Positions 37,828 through 46,868 of a stretch of DNA of 54,075 nucleotides are shown here, piece after piece. How positions within the stretch are numbered: the stretch's first letter is position 1; each line of letters opens with the position of its first letter. The position numbers and the translations under genes were made by a program. The stretch is from Candidatus Kuenenia stuttgartensis (GTDB taxonomy: Bacteria > Pseudomonadota > Alphaproteobacteria > SMXS01): positions 1-54,075 of the forward strand of contig CALQFM020000023.1 in NCBI GenBank assembly GCA_943329845.2. Direction: 5' to 3'. The notes beneath the pieces are model-generated. The model saw only the letters and a program-made list of their open reading frames with translations. It was not told where the DNA came from and ran no database searches.

Positions 37828-38168
37828 TTGGTGACAAGGGAATTTTGCGTCGCGCCGGCGGTTCACCCGGTAGCGTCCCGGCCGCGGACGTTTGCGCCCC
37901 CTCACCACACGGTGCGGCAGAGGGGAGCATGGAATGGCAGCCCGAAACCGCGCGCCCGATCGCAATCGGCACCATTTCCGGAATCGCGGCAAGACCGCGC
38001 GGGGCGATCGCTTCAAATTGCGGCAGATCAACGCACCACGCGACGCCGTACCCTATCCTGCGATGCGCGGCTAAATGTTTTCGGCAGCCGCGAACTCGCC
38101 CCGGGAGGATACGTTGATGAGATGTGGTCAACGGCGTATTGCAGTGGGCCAACTTGAAGGAGATCATC
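37828..38168. other. Intergenic region between modA and the second Host_attach gene
   Basis: No convincing gene seen. It contains a short imperfect hairpin (CCCCTC at 37897-37902 with GAGGGG at 37920-37925) and a 62-codon frame (37930-38117) with no recognisable similarity or ribosome binding site. The promoter of the downstream gene should lie near its right end. Confidence 0.5.
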
Positions 38169-38573
38169 ATGCTGTTGCCCCACGGAACCATCGTCGCGGT
38201 TGTCGACGGACGCCACCTCGAACTGCATCGCAACAGCGGGACCGAGTCCGACCCGGTGCTCGCGGAGATGGCGTCACCAAAGCTCGACGAGCATAACAAG
38301 GGCGCCGGCACCCACCACCATTCCAGCGCGGCGAACCCCACCGGGCATCTGCTGGACGAAGACGCGCATGTCGCGGCCGTCGCCGGATGGCTCAATGGGC
38401 AGGTTCAGGGCGGCAAGATCGAGCATCTCGTGATCATCGCGCCACCGCGAGCGCTGGGCGAGTTGCGCCGCCACTACGGCAGCCGCCTGGAAAGCGTGCT
38501 GCTGAAGGAAGTCCCGAAGGAACTTTCCGGCCGCAGCGGCAAGGAAGTACTCGAGGCTGTCCGGGCGGTCTAA
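38169..38573 (+). CDS. Host_attach (PF10116) family protein, copy 2
   Basis: A 134-residue protein starting at ATG 38169 after AAGGAGATC. It has the family outline seen in the copy at 19436: an N-terminal strand IVAVVDGRHLELH, a His-rich middle (GAGTHHHSSAANPTGHLLDE), then GKIEHLVIIAPPRALGELRR and LKEVPKELSGR. It is shorter and clearly diverged from copy 1. It precedes a DksA/TraR zinc-finger protein and an APC permease, a stress-like neighbourhood. Function unproven. Confidence 0.8.
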   Translation: MLLPHGTIVAVVDGRHLELHRNSGTESDPVLAEMASPKLDEHNKGAGTHHHSSAANPTGHLLDEDAHVAAVAGWLNGQVQGGKIEHLVIIAPPRALGELRRHYGSRLESVLLKEVPKELSGRSGKEVLEAVRAV

Positions 38574-38610
38574 CGGCCACGGGCTTGTATTCAGACTAGC
38601 AGCCAGGGAG

Positions 38611-38955
38611 ATGGCAGTGACATCGCACCAATCGATCGCTCTTGCGCTTCGCGCCCGTCTCGACGAGCTGACCCGCAGGGTAGACGACCTCGAGGCCGAA
38701 TTGCGTCAACCCCTCGACGCCGATTTCGAGGAGCAGGCCGCCGACCTCCAGGACGATGAGCCGCTCGCGGCTCTGGAGGACGCGGGGCGTGGCGAGATCC
38801 AGCGGATACGCATGGCGCTGGCGAGAATCGACGACGGATCGTACGGCACCTGCGTGACCTGCGGCGAGGGCATCGCTCCGGCAAGGCTTGCCGCGGTTCC
38901 CACCGCGGTCCAGTGCGCCGGATGTGCCGGAGCGACAAAATCGAAGCGGACATAG
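38611..38955 (+). CDS. DksA/TraR-type C4 zinc-finger protein
   Basis: A 114-residue protein: an N-terminal coiled coil (LRARLDELTRRVDDLEAELR), an acidic segment (DADFEEQAADLQDDEPLAAL), and a C4 zinc finger with Cys81, Cys84, Cys102 and Cys105 (DGSYGTCVTCGEGI, QCAGC). DksA relatives bind RNA polymerase through the secondary channel and modulate stress promoters; this short form resembles the TraR/YbiI group. Its 3' end overlaps the start of the APC permease by 34 bases. Confidence 0.9.
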   Translation: MAVTSHQSIALALRARLDELTRRVDDLEAELRQPLDADFEEQAADLQDDEPLAALEDAGRGEIQRIRMALARIDDGSYGTCVTCGEGIAPARLAAVPTAVQCAGCAGATKSKRT

Positions 38956-40196
38956 CGACCGGGCCGCAGCCAGGCCTGATCCGCGCCCTGAGCCTGACCC
39001 AGGCGACCCTGTATGGGCTTGGTGTCACCATCGGCGCCGGCATCTATGTTCTGGTGGGTGTCGCGGCCGGACGCAGCGGCATGCATGCGCCGCTTGCGTT
39101 CATCGGGGCGGCGCTGGTGATGGCGCTCAGCGCGGCCTCCTTCGCGGAACTCGGCACGCGCATGCCGGTGAGCGCCAGCGAAGCCGCCTACGCGCAGGCG
39201 GCGTTCCATCGCAAGTGGTTCAGCCTGCTCGTAGGACTGCTGGTGGTCGCTACCGCGATGATCTCCGCCGCGACCATCAGCGCCGGAAGCGCCGGGTATA
39301 TCGGCGTTTTCCTGAATGTCCCGGACAAGGTCATCATCGCCGGTGTCGTCGTGTCGATGGGCGCACTCGCGTGCCTGTCGACGGTGCAGTCGGTGACCCT
39401 TGCCGCCGTGATGACTGTCGTCGAGATCGGCGGACTGCTGTTGATCGTCGCCGCGGGCCTGCTGGCCAGCCCCGAGGCCATCAGGCGCCTGCCGGAGATG
39501 GTGCCTGCCGCGAGCGACCTCACGATCTGGGTCGGGCTCTCCGGCACGATGCTGATCGCGGTGTTCGCGTATACCGGCTTCGAGCATCTGGTGAACGTCG
39601 CCGAGGAATTGAAGGAGCCCAGCAAGACGTTGCCCCGGGCGCTCTTCGTCACGCTGGGCATCTCCGCCGCCATCTATGCGGCGGTCGTCTGGATCGCGGT
39701 GGTCACGGTGCCGCCCGCCGAACTGACACGGTCGCCGGCGCCGCTCGCCATGGTTTTCGAACGGCTGACGGGATTGCCGTTGCTGGTCATGAGCGCCATC
39801 GCCATCGTCGCGACCCTGAACGGGATCATCATCCACATGATCATGATCGCCCGGGTGCTCTACGGTCTTGCGGCCCAGGGCAGCCTGCCCGGCGGGCTGG
39901 CCCGGCTGAATCCCGCCACCAGAACGCCCATTGTCGCCACGGCTGTCGGGACCAGTGCGATCCTGCTGCTGGCGCTGTTCGTGCCGATCGCGGGCCTCGC
40001 GGACTTCACGGCGCGTTTCACGCTCGTGGTCTTCGCGATCGTCAACCTGTCGCTGATCGTCATCAAGTGGCGGAAGACGCCGTCGCCGCCGGGCGCGTTC
40101 ATCAGTCCCGGCTGGGTGCCGGTCGCAGGCCTTGCCTCAAGCCTGCTGCTGCTCGCTTCCGACGTGGCCGTTTCGTCTGGCTTCCTGAAGTTTTGA
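38922..40196 (+). CDS. APC-family amino acid permease
   Basis: A 424-residue inner-membrane transporter with about twelve helices. The family signature GLGVTIGAGIYVLVGVAAG (helix 1) and SFAELGTRMPVSASEAAYAQ (helix 2) are clear; YTGFEHLVNVAEELKEPSKT in the middle is typical of the amino-acid/polyamine group. ATG 38922 is preferred; a GTG three codons earlier is possible. Its start lies inside the end of the zinc-finger gene, suggesting coupled expression. Substrate unknown. Confidence 0.93.
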   Translation: MCRSDKIEADIATGPQPGLIRALSLTQATLYGLGVTIGAGIYVLVGVAAGRSGMHAPLAFIGAALVMALSAASFAELGTRMPVSASEAAYAQAAFHRKWFSLLVGLLVVATAMISAATISAGSAGYIGVFLNVPDKVIIAGVVVSMGALACLSTVQSVTLAAVMTVVEIGGLLLIVAAGLLASPEAIRRLPEMVPAASDLTIWVGLSGTMLIAVFAYTGFEHLVNVAEELKEPSKTLPRALFVTLGISAAIYAAVVWIAVVTVPPAELTRSPAPLAMVFERLTGLPLLVMSAIAIVATLNGIIIHMIMIARVLYGLAAQGSLPGGLARLNPATRTPIVATAVGTSAILLLALFVPIAGLADFTARFTLVVFAIVNLSLIVIKWRKTPSPPGAFISPGWVPVAGLASSLLLLASDVAVSSGFLKF

Positions 40197-40317
40197 CCTT
40201 GACGGTCATTGATCCCCGCGCCGAGAAACGCCGCCATAGCAACATAAAAAAGCTTTAGCTTTCGAGAGCACGCAGGCACCCCAAACCATTTTCAGAGCAC
40301 CCCGTGCCTCTGCCTGT

Positions 40318-40539
40318 CTATTGTACAAGTAGAGCGCGGCCTTCAACCATCGTGTAATCACGTAGAGCGTCGAAACCCTTAACATCTTCGGGCGAGTTGA
40401 TCCGTTGAAGCGCCTGAAGGATCGCTGTCTTGCCCGCTTCATTGGGGCCAACGAGTATCGTCTTGGCATCCTCAATATCGAAGACGCCCGTATCCCTAAT
40501 GCTCCGATAGTTACGTACATGCGCAGTTTTTAACCGCAT
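40318..40539 (-). pseudogene. Truncated OLD-type AAA ATPase/nuclease, N-terminal part only
   Basis: A 73-codon remnant: MRLKTAHVRNYRSIRDTG, then DIEDAKTILVGPNEAGKT (Walker A GPNEAGKT at 31-38) and ILQALQRINSPEDVKGFDAL. This is the start of OLD/RecF-type AAA ATPases that in full length carry about 500 more residues and often a TOPRIM nuclease, as in phage-defence islands. Similarity ends at about residue 62 (RDY) and a stop follows. It lies near tRNA-Ala in a lower-GC stretch, so it looks like a decayed acquired island. Confidence 0.65.
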
Positions 40540-40706
40540 TGTGTGTCTCGCCGAAATGTTGGTCTCGTGAGGATCAGAGCATGACCGAAACGAATTGTCA
40601 CGCAAGGGCCGTAACCTCGCTGTTGTCTCGCGATAGGTAATCGGCTCTCGGCAACGATGTCGACTAGCTCGAGGACGGTGTTGGAGAGGTGCAAACTGTG
40701 TTTCAT
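40530..40706 (-). CDS. Small hypothetical protein upstream of the OLD remnant (uncertain)
   Basis: A 58-codon frame from ATG 40706 (MKHSLHLSNTVLELVDIVAE, then QQRGYGPC) that overlaps the start of the OLD remnant by 10 bases. I do not recognise it and see no clear ribosome binding site. It may be the 3' neighbour or a random frame in decayed sequence. Confidence 0.2.
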   Translation of the reverse strand: MKHSLHLSNTVLELVDIVAESRLPIARQQRGYGPCVTIRFGHALILTRPTFRRDTQCG

Positions 40707-40813
40707 GCGGGTTCAGGCAGGCTCAGCATACGCAACTCCCTCGGGCGCATCTGACGGGCTGGCGTGAGACCACATGAACCCTCATGAAACGACGATTTAG
40801 GATGATGAATCAC

Positions 40814-40835
40814 AAATCAGTCTCAAATCAGTCTC
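40814..40835. repeat. Tandem 11-bp direct repeat
   Basis: AAATCAGTCTC occurs twice back to back, between the OLD remnant and the tRNA-Ala terminator. It might be a leftover of an integrase arm-binding region or chance. Confidence 0.5.
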
Positions 40836-40853
40836 ACTTTTCGCCAAAAAATA

Positions 40854-40884
40854 AGAGGCTCAGCAGATAGTCTGCTAAGCCTCT
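40854..40884 (-). terminator. Intrinsic terminator of tRNA-Ala
   Basis: On the minus strand AGAGGCTTAGCAGA and TCTGCTGAGCCTCT form a 14-pair stem with one mismatch and a three-base loop, followed by TTATTTTTT. It lies 17 bases beyond the tRNA 3' end. Confidence 0.85.
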
Positions 40885-40901
40885 GATTTTATTAGGGGTT
40901 C

Positions 40902-40977
<76 letters not shown>

Positions 40978-41020
40978 CCAGGAGTGGCTTCGGCAACCGT
41001 CGGGCCGCCGAAGCCGCGTC

Positions 41021-41049
41021 TATATGCGCGGGGTGCGCTTGAAGGTCAA
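41021..41049 (-). promoter_or_regulatory. Possible promoter of tRNA-Ala
   Basis: TTGACC (41044-41049) and CATATA (41021-41026) on the minus strand, spaced by 17 bases. A perfect inverted repeat, GGCTTCGGC/GCCGAAGCC (40986-40994 and 41007-41015), lies between it and the tRNA; that hairpin could terminate the upstream zinc-ribbon gene or act in tRNA processing. Confidence 0.45.
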
Positions 41050-41053
41050 GCGC

Positions 41054-41380
41054 CTATTTGTCCTCGTCCGTGTCGCTGTCCACGTCCACGTCGACATCGA
41101 CGTCGATCTCGTCTTCCTCGTCCTCGATCTCGAGGATCTGGTCCATGTCGGCGTCGTCGTCATCCTCCAGGATGTCGTCGACATCGACCTCGACGTCCGG
41201 CTTCTTGACGACCTTTTCCTCGACCGGTTCGGCGGTGGGCCGGCGCGGCTTCAGGATGGTTTCGGGCAGGAAGTTTTGACCGCAATTGATGCAGGTGATC
41301 GGATCGGACTTGCCCAGATCGTAGAATCGGGTGCCGCACTTCGGGCACTGGCGCTTGGTTCCCAGCTCAGGCTTGGCCAC
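41054..41380 (-). CDS. TIGR02300 (FYDLN acid domain) zinc-ribbon protein
   Basis: A 108-residue protein. Start GTG 41380 with GAGGA five bases upstream. A zinc ribbon with Cys12, Cys15, Cys30 and Cys33 encloses [12 protein letters not shown], the FYDLN-type motif; [11 protein letters not shown] opens it. The C-terminal half is extremely acidic with alternating Asp-Val and Asp-Glu runs. Alphaproteobacteria carry it divergent from aroA, as here. Function unknown; it may bind nucleic acid or a ribosome component. Confidence 0.92.
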   Translation of the reverse strand: MAKPELGTKRQCPKCGTRFYDLGKSDPITCINCGQNFLPETILKPRRPTAEPVEEKVVKKPDVEVDVDDILEDDDDADMDQILEIEDEEDEIDVDVDVDVDSDTDEDK

Positions 41381-41537
41381 CTTTGTCCTCTTCTCTGTGA
41401 TCGTCTTCGGGGTTCGGCGAAACCCATTGCCACGTGCGGCACCGGGTGTCAAAGCACTATTTGGCTGCGAGCCCGGAATTGGCCCGCCGCACAGGCTGTG
41501 CTAGATGGAGCGCCGCAACCTCGAGGACAAGAGAAAT

Positions 41538-42860
41538 ATGGGCGTCCGCACTTCATATCGGATCACCGGGCTGACCGGGACCTACGCCGCCCCGGGCGAC
41601 AAGTCGATCTCGCACCGCTCGCTGATGCTGGGCGGGCTTGCGGTGGGCGAGACGCGCATCACCGGCCTGCTGGAGGGCGAGGACGTGCTGGCGACGGCGA
41701 GGGCCATGCGGGCGCTGGGCGCCGAGGTGACGCGCGGCGCCGATGGCGCCTGGACGGTGCACGGTACCGGCGTCGGCAGCCTGCGCCCACCAGCGGACGT
41801 CCTGGACCTTGCCAATGCGGGCACCGGCGTGCGGCTGTTGATGGGCGTGGTCGCAACCCACCCGTTCACTACCGTGTTCACCGGCGACGCGTCGCTGCGC
41901 AAGCGGCCGATGGAGCGGGTGATGACGCCGCTGCGCATGATGGGCGCGCGCTTCACCGCTGCCGAGGGCGGCCGCCTGCCGGTGACCGTCGAGGGCGCCG
42001 AGATGGCCATGCCGATCCGCTACGTGGTACCGGTGCCGTCGGCGCAGGTGAAGTCGGCGGTGATGCTGGCCGGCCTCAACGCGCCGGGCCAGACCATCGT
42101 GGTCGAGAAGCAGGCGACCCGAGACCACACCGAGAACATGATGCGGCATTTCGGCGCGCGCGTGAGCGTCGAGCGCACGGCGGACGGCGACGTGATCGTG
42201 CTGGACGGCCAGCCGGAGCTGCGCGGCCGTCCCATGGCCGTGCCGGGCGACCCGTCGTCGGCCGCGTTCCCGCTGGTCGCGGCGCTGATCACCGAGGGCT
42301 CGGAGCTGACGGTCACCGGGATCTCCGTCAATCCGCTGCGCGCCGGGCTGTTCGAGACGCTGATCGAGATGGGCGCGTCGCTCGAGATCGCCAACCGCCG
42401 GGTCGAAGGCGGCGAGCCGGTCGCCGACATCACCGCGCGTTCCAGCACGCTGCGCGGCGTCGACGTGCCGGCCGAGCGGGCGCCCAGCATGATCGACGAG
42501 TACCCGATCCTCGCCATCGCTGCGGCCTTCGCCGAGGGCCGCACCACCATGCGCGGGCTCGGCGAGCTGCGGGTCAAGGAATCGGACCGTATCACCGCCA
42601 TGGCGAAGGGCCTCGCGGCCAACGGCATCGCCGTCGAGGAACTGGAGGACGGGTTGATCGTCGACGGCCGCCCCGGCGACGTGCCGGGCGGCGGCACGGT
42701 CGAGACCCATATGGACCACCGCATCGCCATGTCGTTCCTGGTGCTGGGCTGCGCCTCGCGCAAGCCGGTGACGGTGGACGAGGACGAGATGATCGCCACC
42801 TCCTTCCCCGACTTCGCCGGCCTGATGGCCAGCGCCGGGGCCAGGCTGGAGGCGGCGTGA
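41538..42860 (+). CDS. aroA: 5-enolpyruvylshikimate-3-phosphate synthase
   Basis: Sixth step of the shikimate pathway, joining shikimate-3-phosphate and PEP. At 440 residues it is normal. [10 protein letters not shown] at 21-30, [39 protein letters not shown] and [12 protein letters not shown] are family signatures. Both substrates bind through these Lys/Arg clusters. ATG 41538 is chosen; an ATG 11 codons earlier is possible. The stop overlaps the cmk start by three bases, so the two are coupled. Confidence 0.98.
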   Translation: MGVRTSYRITGLTGTYAAPGDKSISHRSLMLGGLAVGETRITGLLEGEDVLATARAMRALGAEVTRGADGAWTVHGTGVGSLRPPADVLDLANAGTGVRLLMGVVATHPFTTVFTGDASLRKRPMERVMTPLRMMGARFTAAEGGRLPVTVEGAEMAMPIRYVVPVPSAQVKSAVMLAGLNAPGQTIVVEKQATRDHTENMMRHFGARVSVERTADGDVIVLDGQPELRGRPMAVPGDPSSAAFPLVAALITEGSELTVTGISVNPLRAGLFETLIEMGASLEIANRRVEGGEPVADITARSSTLRGVDVPAERAPSMIDEYPILAIAAAFAEGRTTMRGLGELRVKESDRITAMAKGLAANGIAVEELEDGLIVDGRPGDVPGGGTVETHMDHRIAMSFLVLGCASRKPVTVDEDEMIATSFPDFAGLMASAGARLEAA

Positions 42861-43483
42861 TCATCGCCATCGACGGGCCGGCGTCTTCGGGCAAGGGCAC
42901 GCTTGCCCGGAAACTGGCCCTGCACTACGGCCTGCCGCACCTGGATACGGGCGCGCTCTACCGGGCCGTGGGGCGGCGTTTGCTGAAGGACGAAGCCGAC
43001 CTGCAGGACGTACAGGCGGCTGAGAACGCGGCACGGTCCCTGACGGCCGGCGACCTGAACGATCCCGGGCTGCGCGACGAGGCGACCGGCGAGGCCGCGT
43101 CCATCGTTTCCGCCATGCCGGGCGTGCGTGCGGCGCTGCTGGAGTACCAGCGGACCTTCGCGCGCCAGCCTGGCGGCGCGGTGCTGGACGGCCGGGACGT
43201 GGGGACGGTGATCTGCCCGGAAGCCGACGCCAAGCTGTTCGTGACGGCGGCGGCCATGATCCGGGCGAAGCGGCGCGCCGACGAACTGAAGGCGCGCGGG
43301 GAGCCGGCGGACGAGCGCCGCATCCTGGAAGATATCGAGGCGCGCGACCGGCGCGACGCGGAGCGCACGGTGGCCCCGCTCAGGCCCGCGGCGGACGCGC
43401 ACTTGCTCGATACCTCGAATCTGTCTATAGAAGCCGCCTTTGAAGCGGCGAAAGCCGTCATCGAGTCTGCCGTTCGCAAATAG
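42857..43483 (+). CDS. cmk: Cytidylate kinase
   Basis: A 208-residue kinase that phosphorylates CMP and dCMP. It starts at GTG 42857, overlapping the aroA TGA. P-loop GPASSGKGT at about 7-15, the CMP-binding region [39 protein letters not shown] and the lid region [19 protein letters not shown] are readable. cmk directly before rpsA is the conserved order. Confidence 0.97.
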   Translation: MIIAIDGPASSGKGTLARKLALHYGLPHLDTGALYRAVGRRLLKDEADLQDVQAAENAARSLTAGDLNDPGLRDEATGEAASIVSAMPGVRAALLEYQRTFARQPGGAVLDGRDVGTVICPEADAKLFVTAAAMIRAKRRADELKARGEPADERRILEDIEARDRRDAERTVAPLRPAADAHLLDTSNLSIEAAFEAAKAVIESAVRK

Positions 43484-43549
43484 CGGCAGAAAGACCGCCG
43501 GACAAACCGGCTGGCCTGTAACATCTGACGAAGCAGGAGCTTAAACAGC

Positions 43550-45265
43550 ATGTCTACCAACACCGGCGCGAACACCGCGCTTCGCGATGAATTCGCGGCC
43601 CTTCTGGATGAGAGCTTCGGCGGCGGCGACGCCATCGAAGGCACCGTCGTAAGGGGTACCGTCGTCGGCGTCGAAAACGACGTCGTCGTCATCGACGTCG
43701 GCCTGAAGGCCGAAGGTCGAGTCCCCGTTTCCGAATTCGGCCCTCCGGGCACCCGCCAGAGCCTGAACATCGGCGACACCGTCGAGGTATTCCTCGAGCG
43801 TATGGAAAACGCCATGGGCGAAGCGGTGATCAGCCGCGAGCGCGCCCGCCGTGAAGAGGCTTGGGACCGCCTGGAGGACGCCGCCGGCGACAGCTCGCGC
43901 GTCGAAGGCATCATCTTCGGCCGCGTCAAGGGCGGCTTCACCGTGGATCTCGACGGCGCCGTGGCGTTCCTGCCGGGCAGCCAGGTCGACATCCGCCCGG
44001 TGCGCGACGTGACTCCGCTGATGGGCATCTCGCAGCCGTTCCAGATCCTGAAGATGGACCGCCGCCGCGGCAACATCGTGGTGTCGCGCCGGGCCGTCCT
44101 CGAAGAGACCCGCGCCGAGCAGCGCAGCGAGCTGCTGTCGAACCTGCATGAAGGCCAGGTGCTCGACGGCGTCGTGAAGAACATCACCGACTACGGCGCG
44201 TTCGTCGACCTAGGCGGCATCGATGGCCTGCTGCACGTCACCGACATGTCGTGGCGCCGCATCAACCATCCGTCCGAGGTGCTGAACATCGGCCAGACCG
44301 TCAAGGTCCAGGTGATCAAGGTCAACCCGGATAGCCAGCGCATCAGCCTGGGCATGAAGCAGCTCGAGACCGATCCGTGGGACGGCATCGACGCCAAGTA
44401 TCCGGTCCGCGCGACCTTCACCGGCCGCGTCACCAACATCACCGAGTACGGCGCCTTCGTGGAGCTGGAGCCCGGTGTCGAAGGCCTGGTGCACGTGTCC
44501 GAGATGTCGTGGACCAAGAAGAACGTCCACCCCGGCAAGATCGTGTCGCAGAGCCAGGAAGTCGAGGTCATGGTCCTCGACGTCGATCCGTCGAAGCGCC
44601 GCATCAGCCTCGGCCTCAAGCAGGTCCAGGAAAATCCCTGGGATTCGTTCTCCGAACAGCATCCGGTCGGCTCGACCGTCGAAGGCCAGGTCAAGAACAT
44701 CACCGAATTCGGTCTGTTCATCGGCCTGGACAACGATCTGGACGGCATGATCCACCTGTCGGACCTGGACTGGAACCGGTCGGGCGACGAGGCGATCAAG
44801 GATTACAAGAAGGGCGATACCGTCAAGGCGATCGTGCTCGACATCGACATGGAGAAGGAGCGCATCGGCCTCGGCGTGAAGCAGCTCGGCGGCGATCCGT
44901 TCGCCGGCGTGTCTTCCAGCACCAAGAAGGGCTCGATCGTCACCTGCATCATCACCGCCGTGACCGAAAACGGTCTCGAGGTGAAATTCGGTGACAGCGA
45001 CTTCCCCGGCTACATCCGCCGCTCGGACCTGGCCCGCGACCGCGGCGACCAGCGTCCCGACCGCTTCGCCGTCGGCGACAAGGTCGATGCGCTGGTGACC
45101 AATGTCGACAAGTCGTCGCGCCGCATCACCCTGTCGATCAAGGCGCTGGAGATCGAGGAAGAGAAGCAGGCGGTGGCCCAGTACGGCTCGGCCGACGCCG
45201 GCGCCAGCCTCGGCGACATCCTGGGCGCGGCCATGGACAAGGCTCGCCGGGAAGCCAACGACTAA
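43550..45265 (+). CDS. rpsA: 30S ribosomal protein S1
   Basis: A 571-residue RNA-binding protein that helps mRNA bind the 30S subunit. Six S1 domains can be counted, each with the G-x-V-x-x-I-x-x-Y/F-G-A-F-V pattern, for example VVKNITDYGAFVDLGGIDGL, VTNITEYGAFVELEPGVEGL and VKNITEFGLFIGLDNDLDGM. GCAGGAG lies about ten bases before the ATG. It is followed by three hairpins, the last a strong terminator. Confidence 0.98.
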   Translation: MSTNTGANTALRDEFAALLDESFGGGDAIEGTVVRGTVVGVENDVVVIDVGLKAEGRVPVSEFGPPGTRQSLNIGDTVEVFLERMENAMGEAVISRERARREEAWDRLEDAAGDSSRVEGIIFGRVKGGFTVDLDGAVAFLPGSQVDIRPVRDVTPLMGISQPFQILKMDRRRGNIVVSRRAVLEETRAEQRSELLSNLHEGQVLDGVVKNITDYGAFVDLGGIDGLLHVTDMSWRRINHPSEVLNIGQTVKVQVIKVNPDSQRISLGMKQLETDPWDGIDAKYPVRATFTGRVTNITEYGAFVELEPGVEGLVHVSEMSWTKKNVHPGKIVSQSQEVEVMVLDVDPSKRRISLGLKQVQENPWDSFSEQHPVGSTVEGQVKNITEFGLFIGLDNDLDGMIHLSDLDWNRSGDEAIKDYKKGDTVKAIVLDIDMEKERIGLGVKQLGGDPFAGVSSSTKKGSIVTCIITAVTENGLEVKFGDSDFPGYIRRSDLARDRGDQRPDRFAVGDKVDALVTNVDKSSRRITLSIKALEIEEEKQAVAQYGSADAGASLGDILGAAMDKARREAND

Positions 45266-45275
45266 CGCGCTTTCA

Positions 45276-45386
45276 GGCAAGGCGGATTCGCCTTGCCGGC
45301 CGAAAGCCGCGACGAAAGATGCCTCTCCTTCGGGAGAGACGACTTCGGAAGCCCTGTCGCCTGTTCTCAGGCGGCAGGGCTTTCTC
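45276..45386 (+). terminator. Three successive hairpins after rpsA, last one an intrinsic terminator
   Basis: First, GGCAAGGCG/CGCCTTGCC with loop GATT (45276-45297). Second, CTCTCC-TTCG-GGAGAG, a UUCG tetraloop hairpin (45323-45338). Third, a 14-pair stem from AGCCCTGTCGCCTG (45350-45363) with loop TTCT, followed by TTCTCT. The third should end rpsA transcription; the others may protect or space the mRNA 3' end. Confidence 0.75.
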
Positions 45387-45417
45387 TATGATGAGCCCGC
45401 ATTTCAGGGAGTGACGT

Positions 45418-46317
45418 ATGGCCATCGATGTCGACGAACTGCTCGCCCGCAGGAAACTGAAGCGCCGGCTGGCGTTCTGGCGGGTCGCGGCGCTCGTGCT
45501 GGTGGTGGGGCTGGCCCTCGCCGTGTTCGGCACCAAGGGCGAGGGGGTGCTGCCGCACATCGCGCGCGTCAACATCGACGGCGTCATCATGGACGAGAAG
45601 AAGCGCGAGAAAGTGCTCGATGACATCGCCGAGGACCATACGGTCAAGGCGGTGATCGTGAGCATCGACAGCCCTGGCGGCACGGTGGTCGGCTCGGAAA
45701 TCATTTACCAGGGCCTGCGCCGGATCGCCAAGGACAAGCCGGTGGTCGCGGTGATCAGCGGCATGGGCGCCTCGGGCGGCTATATCGCGGCACTGGGCGC
45801 CGACCGAATCTATGCCCGCGACAACTCGCTCACCGGCTCGATCGGCGTGATCTTCCAGTCCCCCGAGTTCTCCAAGCTGATGGGCACCATCGGCGTCAGC
45901 ATGAACGAGGTGAAGTCGGCGCCGCTGAAGGGCGGGCCGTCGCCGTTCGAGCCCATGTCCGACGACATGCGCCAGAGCATCAAGGTGATGATCGATGACG
46001 CCTTCGACTGGTTCAAGGGCATCGTCCAGGAGCGCCGCAAGCTGACGCCCGAGGAACTGGCGGCGGTCAGCGACGGCCGGGTCTATTCGGGACGCCAGGC
46101 GATTCCGCTCAAGCTGGTCGACGCGCTTGGCGGCGAGCAGGATGCCATCGCATGGCTGGAGAAGGAAAAAAAGATCGGCAAGGATCTGCCGGTGGTCGAC
46201 GCCGACAAGAACAAGGAGTTTCCTTTCATGGAAAAGGCGATGGCCATGGTGTTCGGCGACACCCACCTGGCCGACCGGCTTTCGCTTGACGGGGTGCTAG
46301 TACTCTGGCAACCTTGA
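45418..46317 (+). CDS. sppA: Signal peptide peptidase SppA (short form)
   Basis: A 299-residue S49 serine protease anchored by a helix at about residues 21-38. [20 protein letters not shown], the nucleophile region [19 protein letters not shown] and the [16 protein letters not shown] motif are present. It degrades signal peptides and membrane fragments. It lies between rpsA and ihfB. The C-terminal part is variable. Confidence 0.95.
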   Translation: MAIDVDELLARRKLKRRLAFWRVAALVLVVGLALAVFGTKGEGVLPHIARVNIDGVIMDEKKREKVLDDIAEDHTVKAVIVSIDSPGGTVVGSEIIYQGLRRIAKDKPVVAVISGMGASGGYIAALGADRIYARDNSLTGSIGVIFQSPEFSKLMGTIGVSMNEVKSAPLKGGPSPFEPMSDDMRQSIKVMIDDAFDWFKGIVQERRKLTPEELAAVSDGRVYSGRQAIPLKLVDALGGEQDAIAWLEKEKKIGKDLPVVDADKNKEFPFMEKAMAMVFGDTHLADRLSLDGVLVLWQP

Positions 46318-46387
46318 CGTTTCCGAGACAAGAGGTAGAGCGAGACGTGCTGGGGGTCGGTCGTCTCTTGCCGACGGGGGTACTTAC

Positions 46388-46669
46388 GTGATCAAGTCAG
46401 AGCTCATCCAGCGACTTGCTGAAGAATACCCGAGTCTGTATCAGCGGGCCGTTGAACGAATCGTCTCAACCGTATTCGACGAGATCACCAGCGCCCTGGC
46501 GCGTGGCGACCGGGTCGAACTCCGGGGCTTCGGCGCGTTTTCCGTCAAATACAGGCCGGCGCGGCTGGGGCGCAATCCGCGAACCGGCGACGCCGTCGAC
46601 GTAAATGCCAAGGCGGTGCCGTTCTTCAAGACCGGCAAGGAACTGCGCGAGCGCCTGAACGACAAGTAG
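46388..46669 (+). CDS. ihfB: Integration host factor beta subunit
   Basis: A 93-residue DNA-bending protein: [57 protein letters not shown] with the Pro that intercalates in the minor groove, and [16 protein letters not shown]. Starts at GTG 46388. With IHF alpha it shapes chromatin and assists sigma-54 promoters and recombination. Confidence 0.97.
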   Translation: MIKSELIQRLAEEYPSLYQRAVERIVSTVFDEITSALARGDRVELRGFGAFSVKYRPARLGRNPRTGDAVDVNAKAVPFFKTGKELRERLNDK

Positions 46670-46675
46670 GAAAGT

Positions 46676-46807
46676 CCCTCATCCGGCCGCTGCGCGGCCA
46701 CCTTCTCCCCGGGAGGGGAGAAGGGAAAAGGCGTTTTCCGAAAGCTTGCATCAGGATCCCCTCGCCCCGCCGGGGAGAGGGTGCCGCGAAGCGGCGGGCG
46801 AGGGGCC
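46676..46807. repeat. Pair of GC-rich palindromic intergenic repeats
   Basis: CCCTCATCCGGCCGCTGCGC leads into CCTTCTCCCC/GGGGAGAAGG (46701-46724); a second unit starts CCCCTCGCCCCGCCGGGG and returns to GCGGCGGGCGAGGGG near 46807. Such CCCTC...GAGGG palindromes are common dispersed repeats in Alphaproteobacteria. Here they fill the ihfB-lapA gap and could also act as a terminator of ihfB. Confidence 0.65.
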
Positions 46808-46868
46808 TTCGTGCCGATGCGCTACCCTATCTGTGTCTTCCCGAACCGATCCGCACTAGGCTGACGGC

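Noticed and set aside
37930-38117. 62-codon frame MEWQPETARPIA...
   Set aside because: No ribosome binding site, no similarity, Cys/Arg-rich end; probably random.
40197-40900. Attachment repeat of tRNA-Ala
   Set aside because: No second copy of the tRNA-Ala 3' end was found in the stretch, so an integrated element there is not supported directly.
41024-42856. Long open frame on the plus strand running into cmk
   Set aside because: It is the out-of-frame shadow of aroA; only the part from GTG 42857 encodes a recognisable protein (cmk).
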